DNA of 64,000 nucleotides, taken from an uncultured Serinicoccus sp. (GTDB lineage: Bacteria > Actinomycetota > Actinomycetes > Actinomycetales > Dermatophilaceae). The stretch is from the NCBI RefSeq assembly GCF_947487915.1, contig NZ_CANKYH010000009.1, positions 211,177 through 275,176 on the forward strand, given 5' to 3'. The notes below the pieces were generated by a model. It ran no database searches and was not told the DNA's origin. It saw only the letters and a program-made list of their open reading frames with translations. Each line of letters opens with the position of its first letter. Within the stretch, counting starts at the first letter, position 1. The translations under genes were made by a program, and so were the position numbers. Of the stretch, positions 12,136 to 20,772 are shown in pieces.

Positions 12136-12210
12136 GGGTCTCCTGGGGCAGCGGGCAGGCGGTCGTGCTGCGCGGGGCAGCCTCAGGAGATCCACATGGC
12201 GCCGAGCCTA
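12133..12210 (-). promoter_or_regulatory. Leader of the ABC-F gene: promoter, uORF and SD-sequestering stem
   Basis: Read on the minus strand: a -10-like TAGGCT (12210-12205), seven bases, then the uORF ATG (12197). The 5' arm GGATCTCCTGAGGC (12193-12180) is complementary at 12 of 14 positions to GCCCCAGGAGACCC (12149-12136), which contains the ABC-F ribosome binding site AGGAGA and ends at its ATG. The loop is 30 bases. Translating or stalling in the uORF would cover the 5' arm and free the site. Pairing and spacing are seen in the sequence; the drug response is inference. Confidence 0.6.
12183..12197 (-). CDS. Four-residue leader peptide (uORF) MWIS before the ABC-F gene
   Basis: ATG TGG ATC TCC TGA encodes Met-Trp-Ile-Ser. 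It sits exactly where a leaderless transcript from the TAGGCT box would begin. Codons 2-4 and the stop lie inside the stem arm that masks the downstream ribosome binding site. Tiny leader peptides of this kind control several erm and ABC-F genes. Translation is not proven. Confidence 0.45.
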   Translation of the reverse strand: MWIS

Positions 12211-13149
12211 GGCGCTCCCCTCCGCCCGGCGCGACCGGATAGTCGACGTCCGCAGGCCGTCCAGTTCCGCGCGCAGCCCGTTCAGGGCGGTGCGGGTGTC
12301 CGCGTCGTCGTCGTGGGGGCCACGGAGCCAGTCGCTGTAGGAGCCGACCTCGCTCAGCTGCCACTCCAGCCGGAAGAGCTCCAGCAACGCCGGGTCGTGG
12401 GGGATCGCGGAGGCATAGCCCGCCAGCACGTCGCGCTCGGGGGGTGCGAGGCGCAGGGTCTCCCAGTCCAGCAGCAGCAGGCGACCGTCGTCCGATCGCC
12501 ACAGGTTGTGCACTCCGGGCACGCCGTGGGTCGGCACGTAGGTCTGCGGGTCGAGACGCTGGACGAGCCGGAGGTAGTCCGCGAAGCCCCGTCGGACGTC
12601 GGCCGCTCCTTCCCGGACGGCGTCTCGCGCCGCCTCGCCGAGCGGACCGTCCGTCCACGCGCTGCGTGTCCACTCCGCGAGGTGGTCCACCAGGTCTGGT
12701 CCGACCGAGGGCTCCCAGGTGAGGATCCCCTCCGGCGGCCGGCTCGCATGGAGGTCGGCCAGGGCCCGGACCGCCTCCGGCCCGAGCGATCCTGGTCGGT
12801 GGCCGGGCACCCACGACGTCAGGCTGAGGCTGCCGTCACCGGTGGGGATGGTGAACCTGCCGGTGGACGTCCGCACGCACGGATGGACGAACGGGAGGGC
12901 TTCGCCCAAGGAGGCCGCGGCGGTATACGTCGCCTCCAGGGTCGCCGCCGAGTGCCACCACGGAGGGTCGAGGGTGACGAAGTAGCCCGGCTGGGGGGGT
13001 CCATCCCGGCCGGGGACGTCGGCGCGCCAGTGCCAGGCCCCGAACCCGACGGCCAGGTGCTCCACACCGACCACGCGGCTGTCCCACAGGGAGCGGACCT
13101 GTCTGAGGACCTGGTCCGACGTGACGCTGCGGGGTGGCTCGTGCACCAC
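12208..13149 (-). CDS. Aminoglycoside phosphotransferase-like (APH/choline kinase fold) protein
   Basis: A 313-residue protein with the kinase-like fold of APH enzymes. The catalytic-loop region reads PTHGVPGVHNLW and the metal-site region LLLDWETLRLAPPERDV, the usual spacing of antibiotic phosphotransferases (THGxPxxxN then DWE). The catalytic aspartate of the HGD brace is not present; Val-Pro takes its place, although some spectinomycin/macrolide-type relatives carry HGE instead. The N-lobe is short on a recognisable nucleotide loop. It begins 20 bases after the lhr stop and ends against the -10 box of the ABC-F leader. A divergent resistance kinase, a metabolite kinase and a pseudokinase all remain possible. 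Confidence 0.6.
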   Translation of the reverse strand: MVHEPPRSVTSDQVLRQVRSLWDSRVVGVEHLAVGFGAWHWRADVPGRDGPPQPGYFVTLDPPWWHSAATLEATYTAAASLGEALPFVHPCVRTSTGRFTIPTGDGSLSLTSWVPGHRPGSLGPEAVRALADLHASRPPEGILTWEPSVGPDLVDHLAEWTRSAWTDGPLGEAARDAVREGAADVRRGFADYLRLVQRLDPQTYVPTHGVPGVHNLWRSDDGRLLLLDWETLRLAPPERDVLAGYASAIPHDPALLELFRLEWQLSEVGSYSDWLRGPHDDDADTRTALNGLRAELDGLRTSTIRSRRAEGSA

Positions 13150-13169
13150 CCCAGGCTAGGGGGGCGACG

Positions 13170-16100
13170 TCAGCGGCGGAGCCGCAACCCCTGCGGCGCG
13201 GTGTGGAAGCCGGCGTCGGTCAGGGTGGCGGCGAGCGGGTGCGAGGAGGAGAGGGCGCCCCCGCCGTCGATCGTGGCGATCGTCAGGCCGCTGACCGACC
13301 CGCGGCGGACGGCGCTGACGAGGGCGCGGGCAGCCGCGGGCCAGACCACGTCGGGCGCGGCCTCGGGCGGCAGCTCCATGGTGAGCGCCCGGCGGCCGCC
13401 GCGTTCGAGGTAGAGCGCCAGGGCGCCGTCCACCAGGACGACCATCGAGCCGGCCTTGCGCGCCGGGCGGTGCGAGCCCTCGTCGTCGCCACGCTCGGGC
13501 CAGGGCACGCTGGCCCCGAACGGGCTCGCGGGGTCGGTCGCCGCGAGCAGGACGACCTCGGGGCCCTGGTCCGACCCGTCGGCCGAGGACCCGGGCCGGC
13601 GCTCGTGGCTGAGGGCGCGGAGCCGGTCGATGGCCCCGCTGCTGCCGAACTGCGCCGCGCCGAGGCCCTCCACGACATACCCGCGGCGGACCCGCCCGGC
13701 CTCCTCAGCCCCGGACAGCACGCGGTAGACCCCGGCGAACCCGCCGGGCACGCCCTCGGCCACCACCGAGCCGCGGGTCAGCACGCCGTAGCGGTCCAGC
13801 AGCTGCTCGGCGCCCGCCAGCGCGCGCACGGTCGGGTCCGTCTCGACGGGGGGCAGGAGGGACCACCGGCCGACGGTGGCGGGGGGCCCGGACCGCGTCG
13901 GACGACCCGGGCGGGAGGCGCTACCACCACGCGAGGCCGCCAGGCCCACGGAGGTGCGTGACCAGCGGCCCGTGCGGGACGGGGCGCGACGGGCCTTGTG
14001 GGTGGTGCGACCGCCGGCCAGCAGCGCTCTGACCGGGGCGTAGGTGTCGGCGCCGACGCGACCCGCCCACACCAGGTCCCACAGGGTGCCCGCCAGCTGC
14101 TGATCGTCCAACGAGCCCACGGCGTCGCTGAGCGCCCGGAAGAAGTAGGCCCCGCCGGCCACCCGCTCCAGCACCTCGAGCACCGCGCGCGCGGTCCCGC
14201 CCAGGTCGTCGGCCGTCGCGTCCTCCTGCGGTCCGCCCGCCCCGGCCGACTGCTCCGGGGGCGGCGTCATCGTCAGGTGCGCGGTGTCCGCCAGGTGCAG
14301 GGAGACCCAGCCGTCGTCGCCGGGCAGCGACCCGTGCCCCTGCCACAGGACCTCGCCGGAGCTCATGAGCTCGTCGAGCATGGCGGGGGAGTAGTCGACG
14401 ATCCTGGCGGGCAGGACGAGCGACTCCAGCGCCGAGGCAGGGATGCGGGCCCCGGCCAGCTGCTCCACCGCGCGCACCGTGCCGTCCAGCCCGCGCAGCT
14501 CGCCGACCGACTGCCACCGGGGCAGGAAGCGGGCGTAGGTCGCCTGGGTGACCGGCTCGACCTCCTGCCGCAGGGCGGCCAGGGAGCGACGGCGCAGCAG
14601 CCGCAGCACCTCGGCGTCGCAGACGTCCTCCTCGCCGGTGCCGGACGGGGCCAGCGCGCCGACCACCATCCGCCCCGACGACACCTGGCGCCGCACGGCG
14701 TCCCGCACCACCGCGGTGCCGAGGCCGAGACGGGCCGCCAGCGACTCGACCGTGAAGGGGGTATGGGTGCGCGCGTGCCGGACGACCAGGTCACCGAGCG
14801 GGTCCTCCACGCCCTCGAGGAAGGTCGCGGGAACCCCGACCGGCATCGCGACCCCCAGCGCGTCGCGCAGCCGCGCGGCGTCCTGCGCGTCGGCCACCCG
14901 CTGCTCCCCGGCGATCCGCACCTCGATGACCCGCCGGGAGTCCAGGAGCGAGGCGAGCCAGCCCTCGACCTGGTCCTGGGCCTCCTCGGTCGTGCGGTCC
15001 GTCACCTCTTGCCGGCTGAGGGGGCCCAGCACCCGCAGGAGGTCCACGACCTCCTCGGGGTCGCGCGCCCGGCGGTCCGGGGCCAGCCGCTGCAGCTCGG
15101 CCTCGGTGCGGGCGACCACCTCGGGGTCCAGCAGGTCGCGCAGCGCCGCGCCCTCCCCGCGGCCCAGGAGCTCGGCGAGCAGGCCGGCGTCGAGCGAGAG
15201 GGCCGCCGCTCGCCGCTCCGCCAGGGGGGAGTCGCCCTCGTAGAGGAACTGCGCGATGTAGCCCATGAGCAGCGAGGACGCGAAGGGGGAGGGGCGCTGG
15301 CTGGCCACCGAGACGAGTCGGACCTCGCGAGCGGCGAGCCGCCGCATGAGCTCGCGCAGCGCGTCCACGTCGTAGACGTCCTGGACGCACTCGCGCACCG
15401 CCTCCAGCACGATGGGGAAGGTGGGGTAGCGCGCCGCCACCTCCAGCAGCTGGGCGGAACGCTGCCGCTGCTGCCACAGCGGCTGCCGCTTGCCGGGGTT
15501 GCGCCGGGGCAGCAGCAGCGCCCGCGCCGCGCACTCGCGGAAGCGGGCGGCGAACAGCGCCGAGCCCCCGATCTCCTGGGTCACCAGGTCGGCGACCTCG
15601 TCCGGGTCGAGGGTGAGCAGCTCGGCGATCTCAGCGTCCAGCCGGGCCGCCTCCAAGCCGCCTCCCCGAGCTCCGCTGGCGCCATCACCAGGGCCACCCG
15701 CCCGGGAGCCGTCTGCACCGTCGTCCGCAGGACCCGAGCCGCCCGCGTCGTCCCAGCCCCCGAGGTCGGGCAGGCGCAGCACGATGCCGTCGTCGGCGGC
15801 CAGCGCCTGCACGTCGGTGCCGAAGCGCTCGCGCATCCGCGCGGCCAGGCACAGCGCCCACGGGGCGTGCACCGGGCTGCCCCACGGCGAGTGCACGACG
15901 ACTCGCCAGTCGCCGATCTCGTCGCGGAAGCGCTCGATGACGAGGGTGCGGTCGTCGGGCAGGTGGCCCACGGCCTCGCGCTGCTCGCCGAGGTAGGTGA
16001 CGAGGTTGTCGGCGGCGAACCCGTCGAGCCCCTGCTCGGTGAGCTCGCCCAGCGCGGCCTCCCGCGGCTGCCCGGCGATCCGCCGCACGAACTCGCCGAC

Positions 16101-18344
16101 CGCCGCCCCGAGCTCGGCGGGGCGTCCGAGGGACTCTCCCTTCCAGAAGGGGAGCCGGCCGATCTGACCCGGTGCGGGGGTGACGAGCACCTGGTCGTGG
16201 GTGATGTCCTCGATGCGCCAGCTCGTGGTGCCCAGCGTGAACACGTCACCGACGCGGGACTCGTAGACCATCTCCTCGTCGAGCTCGCCGACCCGGCGCC
16301 CGGGACCCTCGCCGGTGGCGAGCATCACGGCATACATGCCGCGGTCGGGGATGGTCCCGCCGGAGGTGACCGCGAGCAGCTGCGCCCCGCGCCGCGCGCT
16401 GAGCGTGTCGGTCACCCGGTCCCACACGATCCGCGGGCGCAGGTCGGAGAAGTCCTCGCCGGGGTAGCGTCCGGCCAGCATGTCGAGGACGGCGTCGAAC
16501 AGGGAGCGGGGGAGGGCGGCGTAGGAGGCGCTGCGCCGCACCAGCTCGAAGAGGTCCGTGACGGACCAGTCCTCCATGGCCAGCATGGCGACGACCTGCT
16601 GCGCCAGGACGTCCAGCGGGTTCGTGGGGACCGCCAGCTGCTCGATCGCGCCGCTGCGCATGCGGCCGACCACGACCGCGGTCTGCACCAGGTCGGACCG
16701 GTGGGTGGGGAAGAAGACGCCGTGGCTGGTGGCCCCGACCTGGTGGCCGGCCCGACCGACCCGCTGCAACCCGGAGGCGACGCTGGGCGGGCTCGCGACC
16801 TGGACGACGAGGTCGACCGCGCCCATGTCGATCCCCAGCTCCAGGCTGCTGGTGGCCACCACGGCGGGCAGCTGGCCCGTCTTGAGGGCGTCCTCGATCT
16901 GCGCGCGCTGCTCTTTGCTCACCGACCCGTGGTGGGCGCGGGCGAGCACGGGTGCGGCGCCTGCGCTCGCGCCGGACTGCGCCATGACCTGCGCCGGGGC
17001 GCGTGAGGTATGCCGCCCCCGGCCGCCTCCCGCGTCGTCGCCGTCGTGGTGGTCGCCGTCGTGGTGGTCGCCGTCGTCCTCCTCGCCGGGACGGGGGTGC
17101 CGGTCCTCCCACTCCTCGTTGAGCCGCGAGGTGAAGCGCTCGGCCACCCGACGCGAGTTGGCGAAGACGAGCGTCGAGGTCTGACCCGAGACGAGGTCGG
17201 CGACCCGCCGCTCGATGTGCGGCCAGATCGAGGCACGCTCCTCGGGGTCCACGGCCGGGGCCCAGACGTCCTCGTCCGGGCCCGTCCCGGTGCCGTCGAG
17301 GTCCGGCAGGACCGGGCCCGTCCCCACGCTCGGTGCGTCGTCGTCGTCGTCCGGCTCCGGCAGGACCGGGCCCTCGCCCCCCTCACCCCGGTGGTCCTCG
17401 TGCTCCCAGTCCTCGCTGCCCGGCGGCGGCGTGCCGCTGCGCGACGCCACCTCGGCGCCCGGGGCGTCGGGACGGTCGGCGGCACCGGGGTCCGACATGT
17501 CCGGGATCGGCACCACGACCTCGAGGTCCCAGCTCTTGGTGGACGGCGGCTGGACGGTGGTCACCGGGCGGCCGCCGGCCAGGTAGCGGGCGACCTCCTC
17601 GACCGGCCGCACGGTCGCGGAGAGCCCGATCCGCTGGGCCGGGCGCTCCAGCAGGTGGTCGAGGCGGTCCAGGGTGAGGGCCAGGTGGGTGCCGCGCTTG
17701 GTCCCGGCCACGGCGTGGACCTCGTCGACGATGACCGACTCGACCCCGGTGAGGGCGCTGCGGGCCTGCGAGGTCAGCAGGAGGAAGAGCGACTCCGGGG
17801 TGGTGATGAGGATCTCCGCGCCGTCCTTGGCGAAGGCCCGCCGCTCGGCGGCCGGGGTGTCGCCCGAGCGCACCGCCACCGACACGTCGGGCGCGGCGCC
17901 CCCGAGCCGTCGCGCCGCGTGGCCGATGCCGACGAGGGGCGAGCGCAGGTTGCGCTCCACGTCGACGGCGAGCGCCTTCAACGGGGAGACGTAGAGCACG
18001 CGGCACCGACCCCGCTGCTCGGGCTCCGGGTCGCCCGGCGTCGCCGAGGACCCACGGGCGGCCGACGAGCGCCGGCGGGACGGGGGCCGGGCGTCGGGCC
18101 GGGGCTCGCTGACGATCCGGTCGATGGCCCACAGGAAGGCCGACAAGGTCTTGCCGGAGCCGGTCGGCGCCACGACGAGCGTGTGCTCCCGGCGGCTGAT
18201 GGCGTCCCAGGCACCCAGCTGCGCGGCGGTGGGCCCGGCGAAGGACGCCTCGAACCAGGCCCGGGTCGGCCCGGAGAAACGACCCAGCACCGTCGCCGGG
18301 TCCGGGGGCGCGGGGCTGCTGTCCCGCTGCTGGCTGCCGGTCAC
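13170..18344 (-). CDS. lhr: Large ATP-dependent 3'-5' helicase Lhr
   Basis: Superfamily-2 helicase of 1724 residues, the long actinobacterial Lhr that unwinds RNA:DNA hybrids during repair. Motif I APTGSGKT is at residues 59-66; motif II is VIVDEVHAV. The second RecA domain follows, with a winged helix and the long Lhr-C terminal region. Two hydrophilic inserts interrupt the core: an acidic Asp/Glu/Pro segment (about 290-370) and an Asp/His-rich stretch with repeated HHDGD (about 425-445). Start GTG 18344 has CACAGT six bases upstream, a leaderless layout. Long open frames antisense to it are composition shadows. It heads the minus-strand run that ends in nei. Confidence 0.93.
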   Translation of the reverse strand: MTGSQQRDSSPAPPDPATVLGRFSGPTRAWFEASFAGPTAAQLGAWDAISRREHTLVVAPTGSGKTLSAFLWAIDRIVSEPRPDARPPSRRRSSAARGSSATPGDPEPEQRGRCRVLYVSPLKALAVDVERNLRSPLVGIGHAARRLGGAAPDVSVAVRSGDTPAAERRAFAKDGAEILITTPESLFLLLTSQARSALTGVESVIVDEVHAVAGTKRGTHLALTLDRLDHLLERPAQRIGLSATVRPVEEVARYLAGGRPVTTVQPPSTKSWDLEVVVPIPDMSDPGAADRPDAPGAEVASRSGTPPPGSEDWEHEDHRGEGGEGPVLPEPDDDDDAPSVGTGPVLPDLDGTGTGPDEDVWAPAVDPEERASIWPHIERRVADLVSGQTSTLVFANSRRVAERFTSRLNEEWEDRHPRPGEEDDGDHHDGDHHDGDDAGGGRGRHTSRAPAQVMAQSGASAGAAPVLARAHHGSVSKEQRAQIEDALKTGQLPAVVATSSLELGIDMGAVDLVVQVASPPSVASGLQRVGRAGHQVGATSHGVFFPTHRSDLVQTAVVVGRMRSGAIEQLAVPTNPLDVLAQQVVAMLAMEDWSVTDLFELVRRSASYAALPRSLFDAVLDMLAGRYPGEDFSDLRPRIVWDRVTDTLSARRGAQLLAVTSGGTIPDRGMYAVMLATGEGPGRRVGELDEEMVYESRVGDVFTLGTTSWRIEDITHDQVLVTPAPGQIGRLPFWKGESLGRPAELGAAVGEFVRRIAGQPREAALGELTEQGLDGFAADNLVTYLGEQREAVGHLPDDRTLVIERFRDEIGDWRVVVHSPWGSPVHAPWALCLAARMRERFGTDVQALAADDGIVLRLPDLGGWDDAGGSGPADDGADGSRAGGPGDGASGARGGGLEAARLDAEIAELLTLDPDEVADLVTQEIGGSALFAARFRECAARALLLPRRNPGKRQPLWQQRQRSAQLLEVAARYPTFPIVLEAVRECVQDVYDVDALRELMRRLAAREVRLVSVASQRPSPFASSLLMGYIAQFLYEGDSPLAERRAAALSLDAGLLAELLGRGEGAALRDLLDPEVVARTEAELQRLAPDRRARDPEEVVDLLRVLGPLSRQEVTDRTTEEAQDQVEGWLASLLDSRRVIEVRIAGEQRVADAQDAARLRDALGVAMPVGVPATFLEGVEDPLGDLVVRHARTHTPFTVESLAARLGLGTAVVRDAVRRQVSSGRMVVGALAPSGTGEEDVCDAEVLRLLRRRSLAALRQEVEPVTQATYARFLPRWQSVGELRGLDGTVRAVEQLAGARIPASALESLVLPARIVDYSPAMLDELMSSGEVLWQGHGSLPGDDGWVSLHLADTAHLTMTPPPEQSAGAGGPQEDATADDLGGTARAVLEVLERVAGGAYFFRALSDAVGSLDDQQLAGTLWDLVWAGRVGADTYAPVRALLAGGRTTHKARRAPSRTGRWSRTSVGLAASRGGSASRPGRPTRSGPPATVGRWSLLPPVETDPTVRALAGAEQLLDRYGVLTRGSVVAEGVPGGFAGVYRVLSGAEEAGRVRRGYVVEGLGAAQFGSSGAIDRLRALSHERRPGSSADGSDQGPEVVLLAATDPASPFGASVPWPERGDDEGSHRPARKAGSMVVLVDGALALYLERGGRRALTMELPPEAAPDVVWPAAARALVSAVRRGSVSGLTIATIDGGGALSSSHPLAATLTDAGFHTAPQGLRLRR

Positions 18345-18386
18345 GCGGTCACTGTGCCACGCGCCACCGACAGACGCTCGCGAGAC

Positions 18387-18608
18387 TCAGTCCATCGTGC
18401 TGGTGATGGGGGCGTCGTCCCCCCGCTGCGGCACCAACCGGCGCCGCGTGGCCGTCACCAGCCGGTTGCCGTAGGCCCCGGTCACCGGCGGCATCTCGGG
18501 ACGCTCCATCTCCTTGCGCACGTGGTGGTCCGTGCGGTGCTCCGGGCGCCACAGCTTCAGCGCGACGAGCAGCTTCTGCCACCAGGCCAGGTTCTGCTGG
18601 GTGCTCAC
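18387..18608 (-). CDS. Small basic protein of unknown function
   Basis: A 73-residue reading frame beginning MSTQQNLAWWQKLLVALKLW. GTG 18608 is chosen because GGAGG lies six bases before it; the frame itself is open to 18818. The first ~25 residues could form an amphipathic or membrane-touching helix, the middle is charged (RPEHRTDHHVRKEMERPEM), and the end is Arg-rich with no known domain. It lies between lhr and the ABC exporter on the lhr strand, 42 bases upstream of the lhr start. No function can be given; the strong ribosome binding site is the main evidence that it is real. Confidence 0.5.
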   Translation of the reverse strand: MSTQQNLAWWQKLLVALKLWRPEHRTDHHVRKEMERPEMPPVTGAYGNRLVTATRRRLVPQRGDDAPITSTMD

Positions 18609-18792
18609 GAGGTTCCTCCAGGACGCCGGGACGGATGCTTCGACCCTCATCCTCTCATCCCCGGGCCAGCCGTCCCAGACCTCTCCGGCACGCGGCGGCA
18701 CGGCATACCCGGACCCACCCTCCCGGGTGCCTTGACGTGCACGGAAAACCGGTGGAGGTGTGTCGGGCGGGCGTCCTAGGCTGACCCACGCC

Positions 18793-20772
18793 ATGCGCGA
18801 CTTCCCACCCATCGTCACCGCCTGGACCCCCGCCTCGACGCAGCAGGGTCATCGGGCCGGCATCGGCGTGCCCGACACCCGGGGACCGGGTCGCTTCCTC
18901 TGGTGGCTGCTGCGCCAGCAGCGTGACCTCGTGCTCGTCGGATGCCTGTGCAGCCTGCTGTGGATGCTGCCGACCGCGCTGACGCCGTGGATCTTCGGCC
19001 AGGCCATCGACGAGGGGATCCTCGCCGGTGACAGCACCCGCACCGCCCTGTGGTGCGGGATGCTCCTCGTCGTCACCCTCGTCGGCGCCAGCAGCGGCGT
19101 CTTCTACCACACCGTCGTCGTGCGCTCCTGGCTGTATGCCGCGTACGGCCAGACCCGCCTCGTCACCCACCAGGCCACCCGGCTCGGGCACGTCCTGCCC
19201 CGCCGGGCCCCGACCGGTGAGGTGCTCAGCGTCAACGGCAGCGACGGCGACCAGTTCGGCCAGTTCATCGAGATCTTCTCCCGACTGGTCGGCAATGTCG
19301 TGGCCTACCTGCTCGTCGCCGTCATCGTGCTGCAGATCTCGGTGCCGCTGGGGCTCGTCGTCCTGCTCGTCGCGCCGGTGCTCGTGCTCATCTCCTCGGT
19401 GCTGCTGCGGCCGCTGGCCGCCGCGCAGACGCGCGAGCGCAGCCGGGACTCCGAGCTGACCTCGATGGCCACCGACATCGTGGCCGGGCTGCGCATCCTG
19501 CGCGGGATCGGGGGCGAGCGGATCTTCGGCGACAACTACGCCCGGCAGAGCCAGCGGGTGCGCCACGCGGGCGTCCAGGCCGGGGCCTGGGGCGCCTTCG
19601 TCGAGGGGGTGGGCGTGCTGCTCTCCGGGCTGTTCGTCGTCGCGCTCATGGTGCTCGGCGTCCAGCGCGTGCGCCAGGGCGACATCGAGATCGGCGAGCT
19701 CATCACCTTCCTCGGGTATGCCCTCTTCCTCGTCCAGCCCATCCGCGTCGTCTTCGAGGCGGCCCAGCAGATCACCCGCTCGGTCGTCTCGGCCCGCAAG
19801 ACCGTCGGGGTCTTCGGCACCACCGACCCGTGGCCGGAGCGCGCGCCGCTCGAGCCCGACCAGCTGCGCTCCCTGGCGGCCGGCGAGCTCGTCGACGAGA
19901 GGTCCGGGCTGCGCGTGCGTCCCGGCCGGCTGACGATGGTCGTCAGCGGGCTGCCGGACGAGAGCGCCCGGCTCGCCGACCGGCTCGGGCGCTACCTCCC
20001 CGCCGGGGACACCGTGCCCGTCGGCGACGACGAGGCGACCGGGAGGGTGGCCCGACGGGCCGCTGCGGAGCGCTCCCGGGTCCGGACCGAGCTCGAGGGG
20101 CGCGACACCCTGCGCGCCCATGGCTCCTGGGGCGTCACGCTGGGCGGCAGAGACCTGGCCGACCTGCCGCTGGACCAGGTGCGCTCGCTCGTGCTCGTCA
20201 GCGACACCGCCGCGCACGTCTTCGCGGGCACCCTGCAGGACGCCGTCGACCCGCACCGAAGGTTGAGCCGGGAGCAGGCCGAGGCCGCGCTGCACGCGGC
20301 GGCGGCCGAGGACGTCTACGACATCCTGCCCGGCGGCTGGCAGGGGGTGCTCGACGAGCGCGGGCGCGGCCTGTCCGGCGGTCAGCGGCAGCGCCTCGTC
20401 CTGACCCGGGCGCTGGCGGCGGACCCGCCGGTGCTCGTCCTGGTCGAGCCCACCTCGGCGGTGGACGCGCACACCGAGGCGCGGATCGCCGACCGGCTGC
20501 CCGGTCACCGACGGGGTCGCACGACCGTGGTCATGACCGCCTCGCCGCTGCTGCTGCACCACGCCGACGAGGTCGCCTTCCTGGAGGACGGGCGGGTGGT
20601 CGCGACCGGCACCCACGACGACCTCGTCACCGGGCACGCGGCATACCGCGCCACCGTGCTCCGGGGCGAGGCCGGTGACCGGGCGACGACCACCGGCGAC
20701 GCGCCCCACACGCCGACCCACGGGACGACCACGACGACGACCACGACCGGCACCAGGGAGGTGGCCCCATGA
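18793..20772 (+). CDS. ABC exporter half A (membrane domain plus degenerate ATPase)
   Basis: First subunit (659 residues) of a heterodimeric type IV ABC exporter. Six hydrophobic helices fill about residues 30-320, then the nucleotide-binding domain. That domain is unusual: the Walker A place reads MVVSGLPDESARLAD with no GxGKS/T, and Walker B is VLVLVEPTSAVD with Val in place of the usual Asp. The signature LSGGQRQRL is intact. So this half supplies the signature to the active ATP site and the dead Walker A to the degenerate site. Start ATG 18793 follows TAGGCT (18777-18782). The stop overlaps half B as ATGA. The tail is rich in threonine. The substrate is unknown. Confidence 0.88.
   Translation: MRDFPPIVTAWTPASTQQGHRAGIGVPDTRGPGRFLWWLLRQQRDLVLVGCLCSLLWMLPTALTPWIFGQAIDEGILAGDSTRTALWCGMLLVVTLVGASSGVFYHTVVVRSWLYAAYGQTRLVTHQATRLGHVLPRRAPTGEVLSVNGSDGDQFGQFIEIFSRLVGNVVAYLLVAVIVLQISVPLGLVVLLVAPVLVLISSVLLRPLAAAQTRERSRDSELTSMATDIVAGLRILRGIGGERIFGDNYARQSQRVRHAGVQAGAWGAFVEGVGVLLSGLFVVALMVLGVQRVRQGDIEIGELITFLGYALFLVQPIRVVFEAAQQITRSVVSARKTVGVFGTTDPWPERAPLEPDQLRSLAAGELVDERSGLRVRPGRLTMVVSGLPDESARLADRLGRYLPAGDTVPVGDDEATGRVARRAAAERSRVRTELEGRDTLRAHGSWGVTLGGRDLADLPLDQVRSLVLVSDTAAHVFAGTLQDAVDPHRRLSREQAEAALHAAAAEDVYDILPGGWQGVLDERGRGLSGGQRQRLVLTRALAADPPVLVLVEPTSAVDAHTEARIADRLPGHRRGRTTVVMTASPLLLHHADEVAFLEDGRVVATGTHDDLVTGHAAYRATVLRGEAGDRATTTGDAPHTPTHGTTTTTTTTGTREVAP

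Noticed and set aside
13134..17006. Very long open frames antisense to lhr (about 1000 residues), and similar ones opposite the ABC-F and FtsK-like genes
   Set aside because: Composition shadows of GC-rich coding DNA: rich in Arg/Gly/Pro/His, no domains, and they mirror the third-position bias of the real gene.
18732..18782. TTGACG as -35 partner of the TAGGCT box before the ABC exporter
   Set aside because: The spacing is 39 bases, far from the 16-19 needed.
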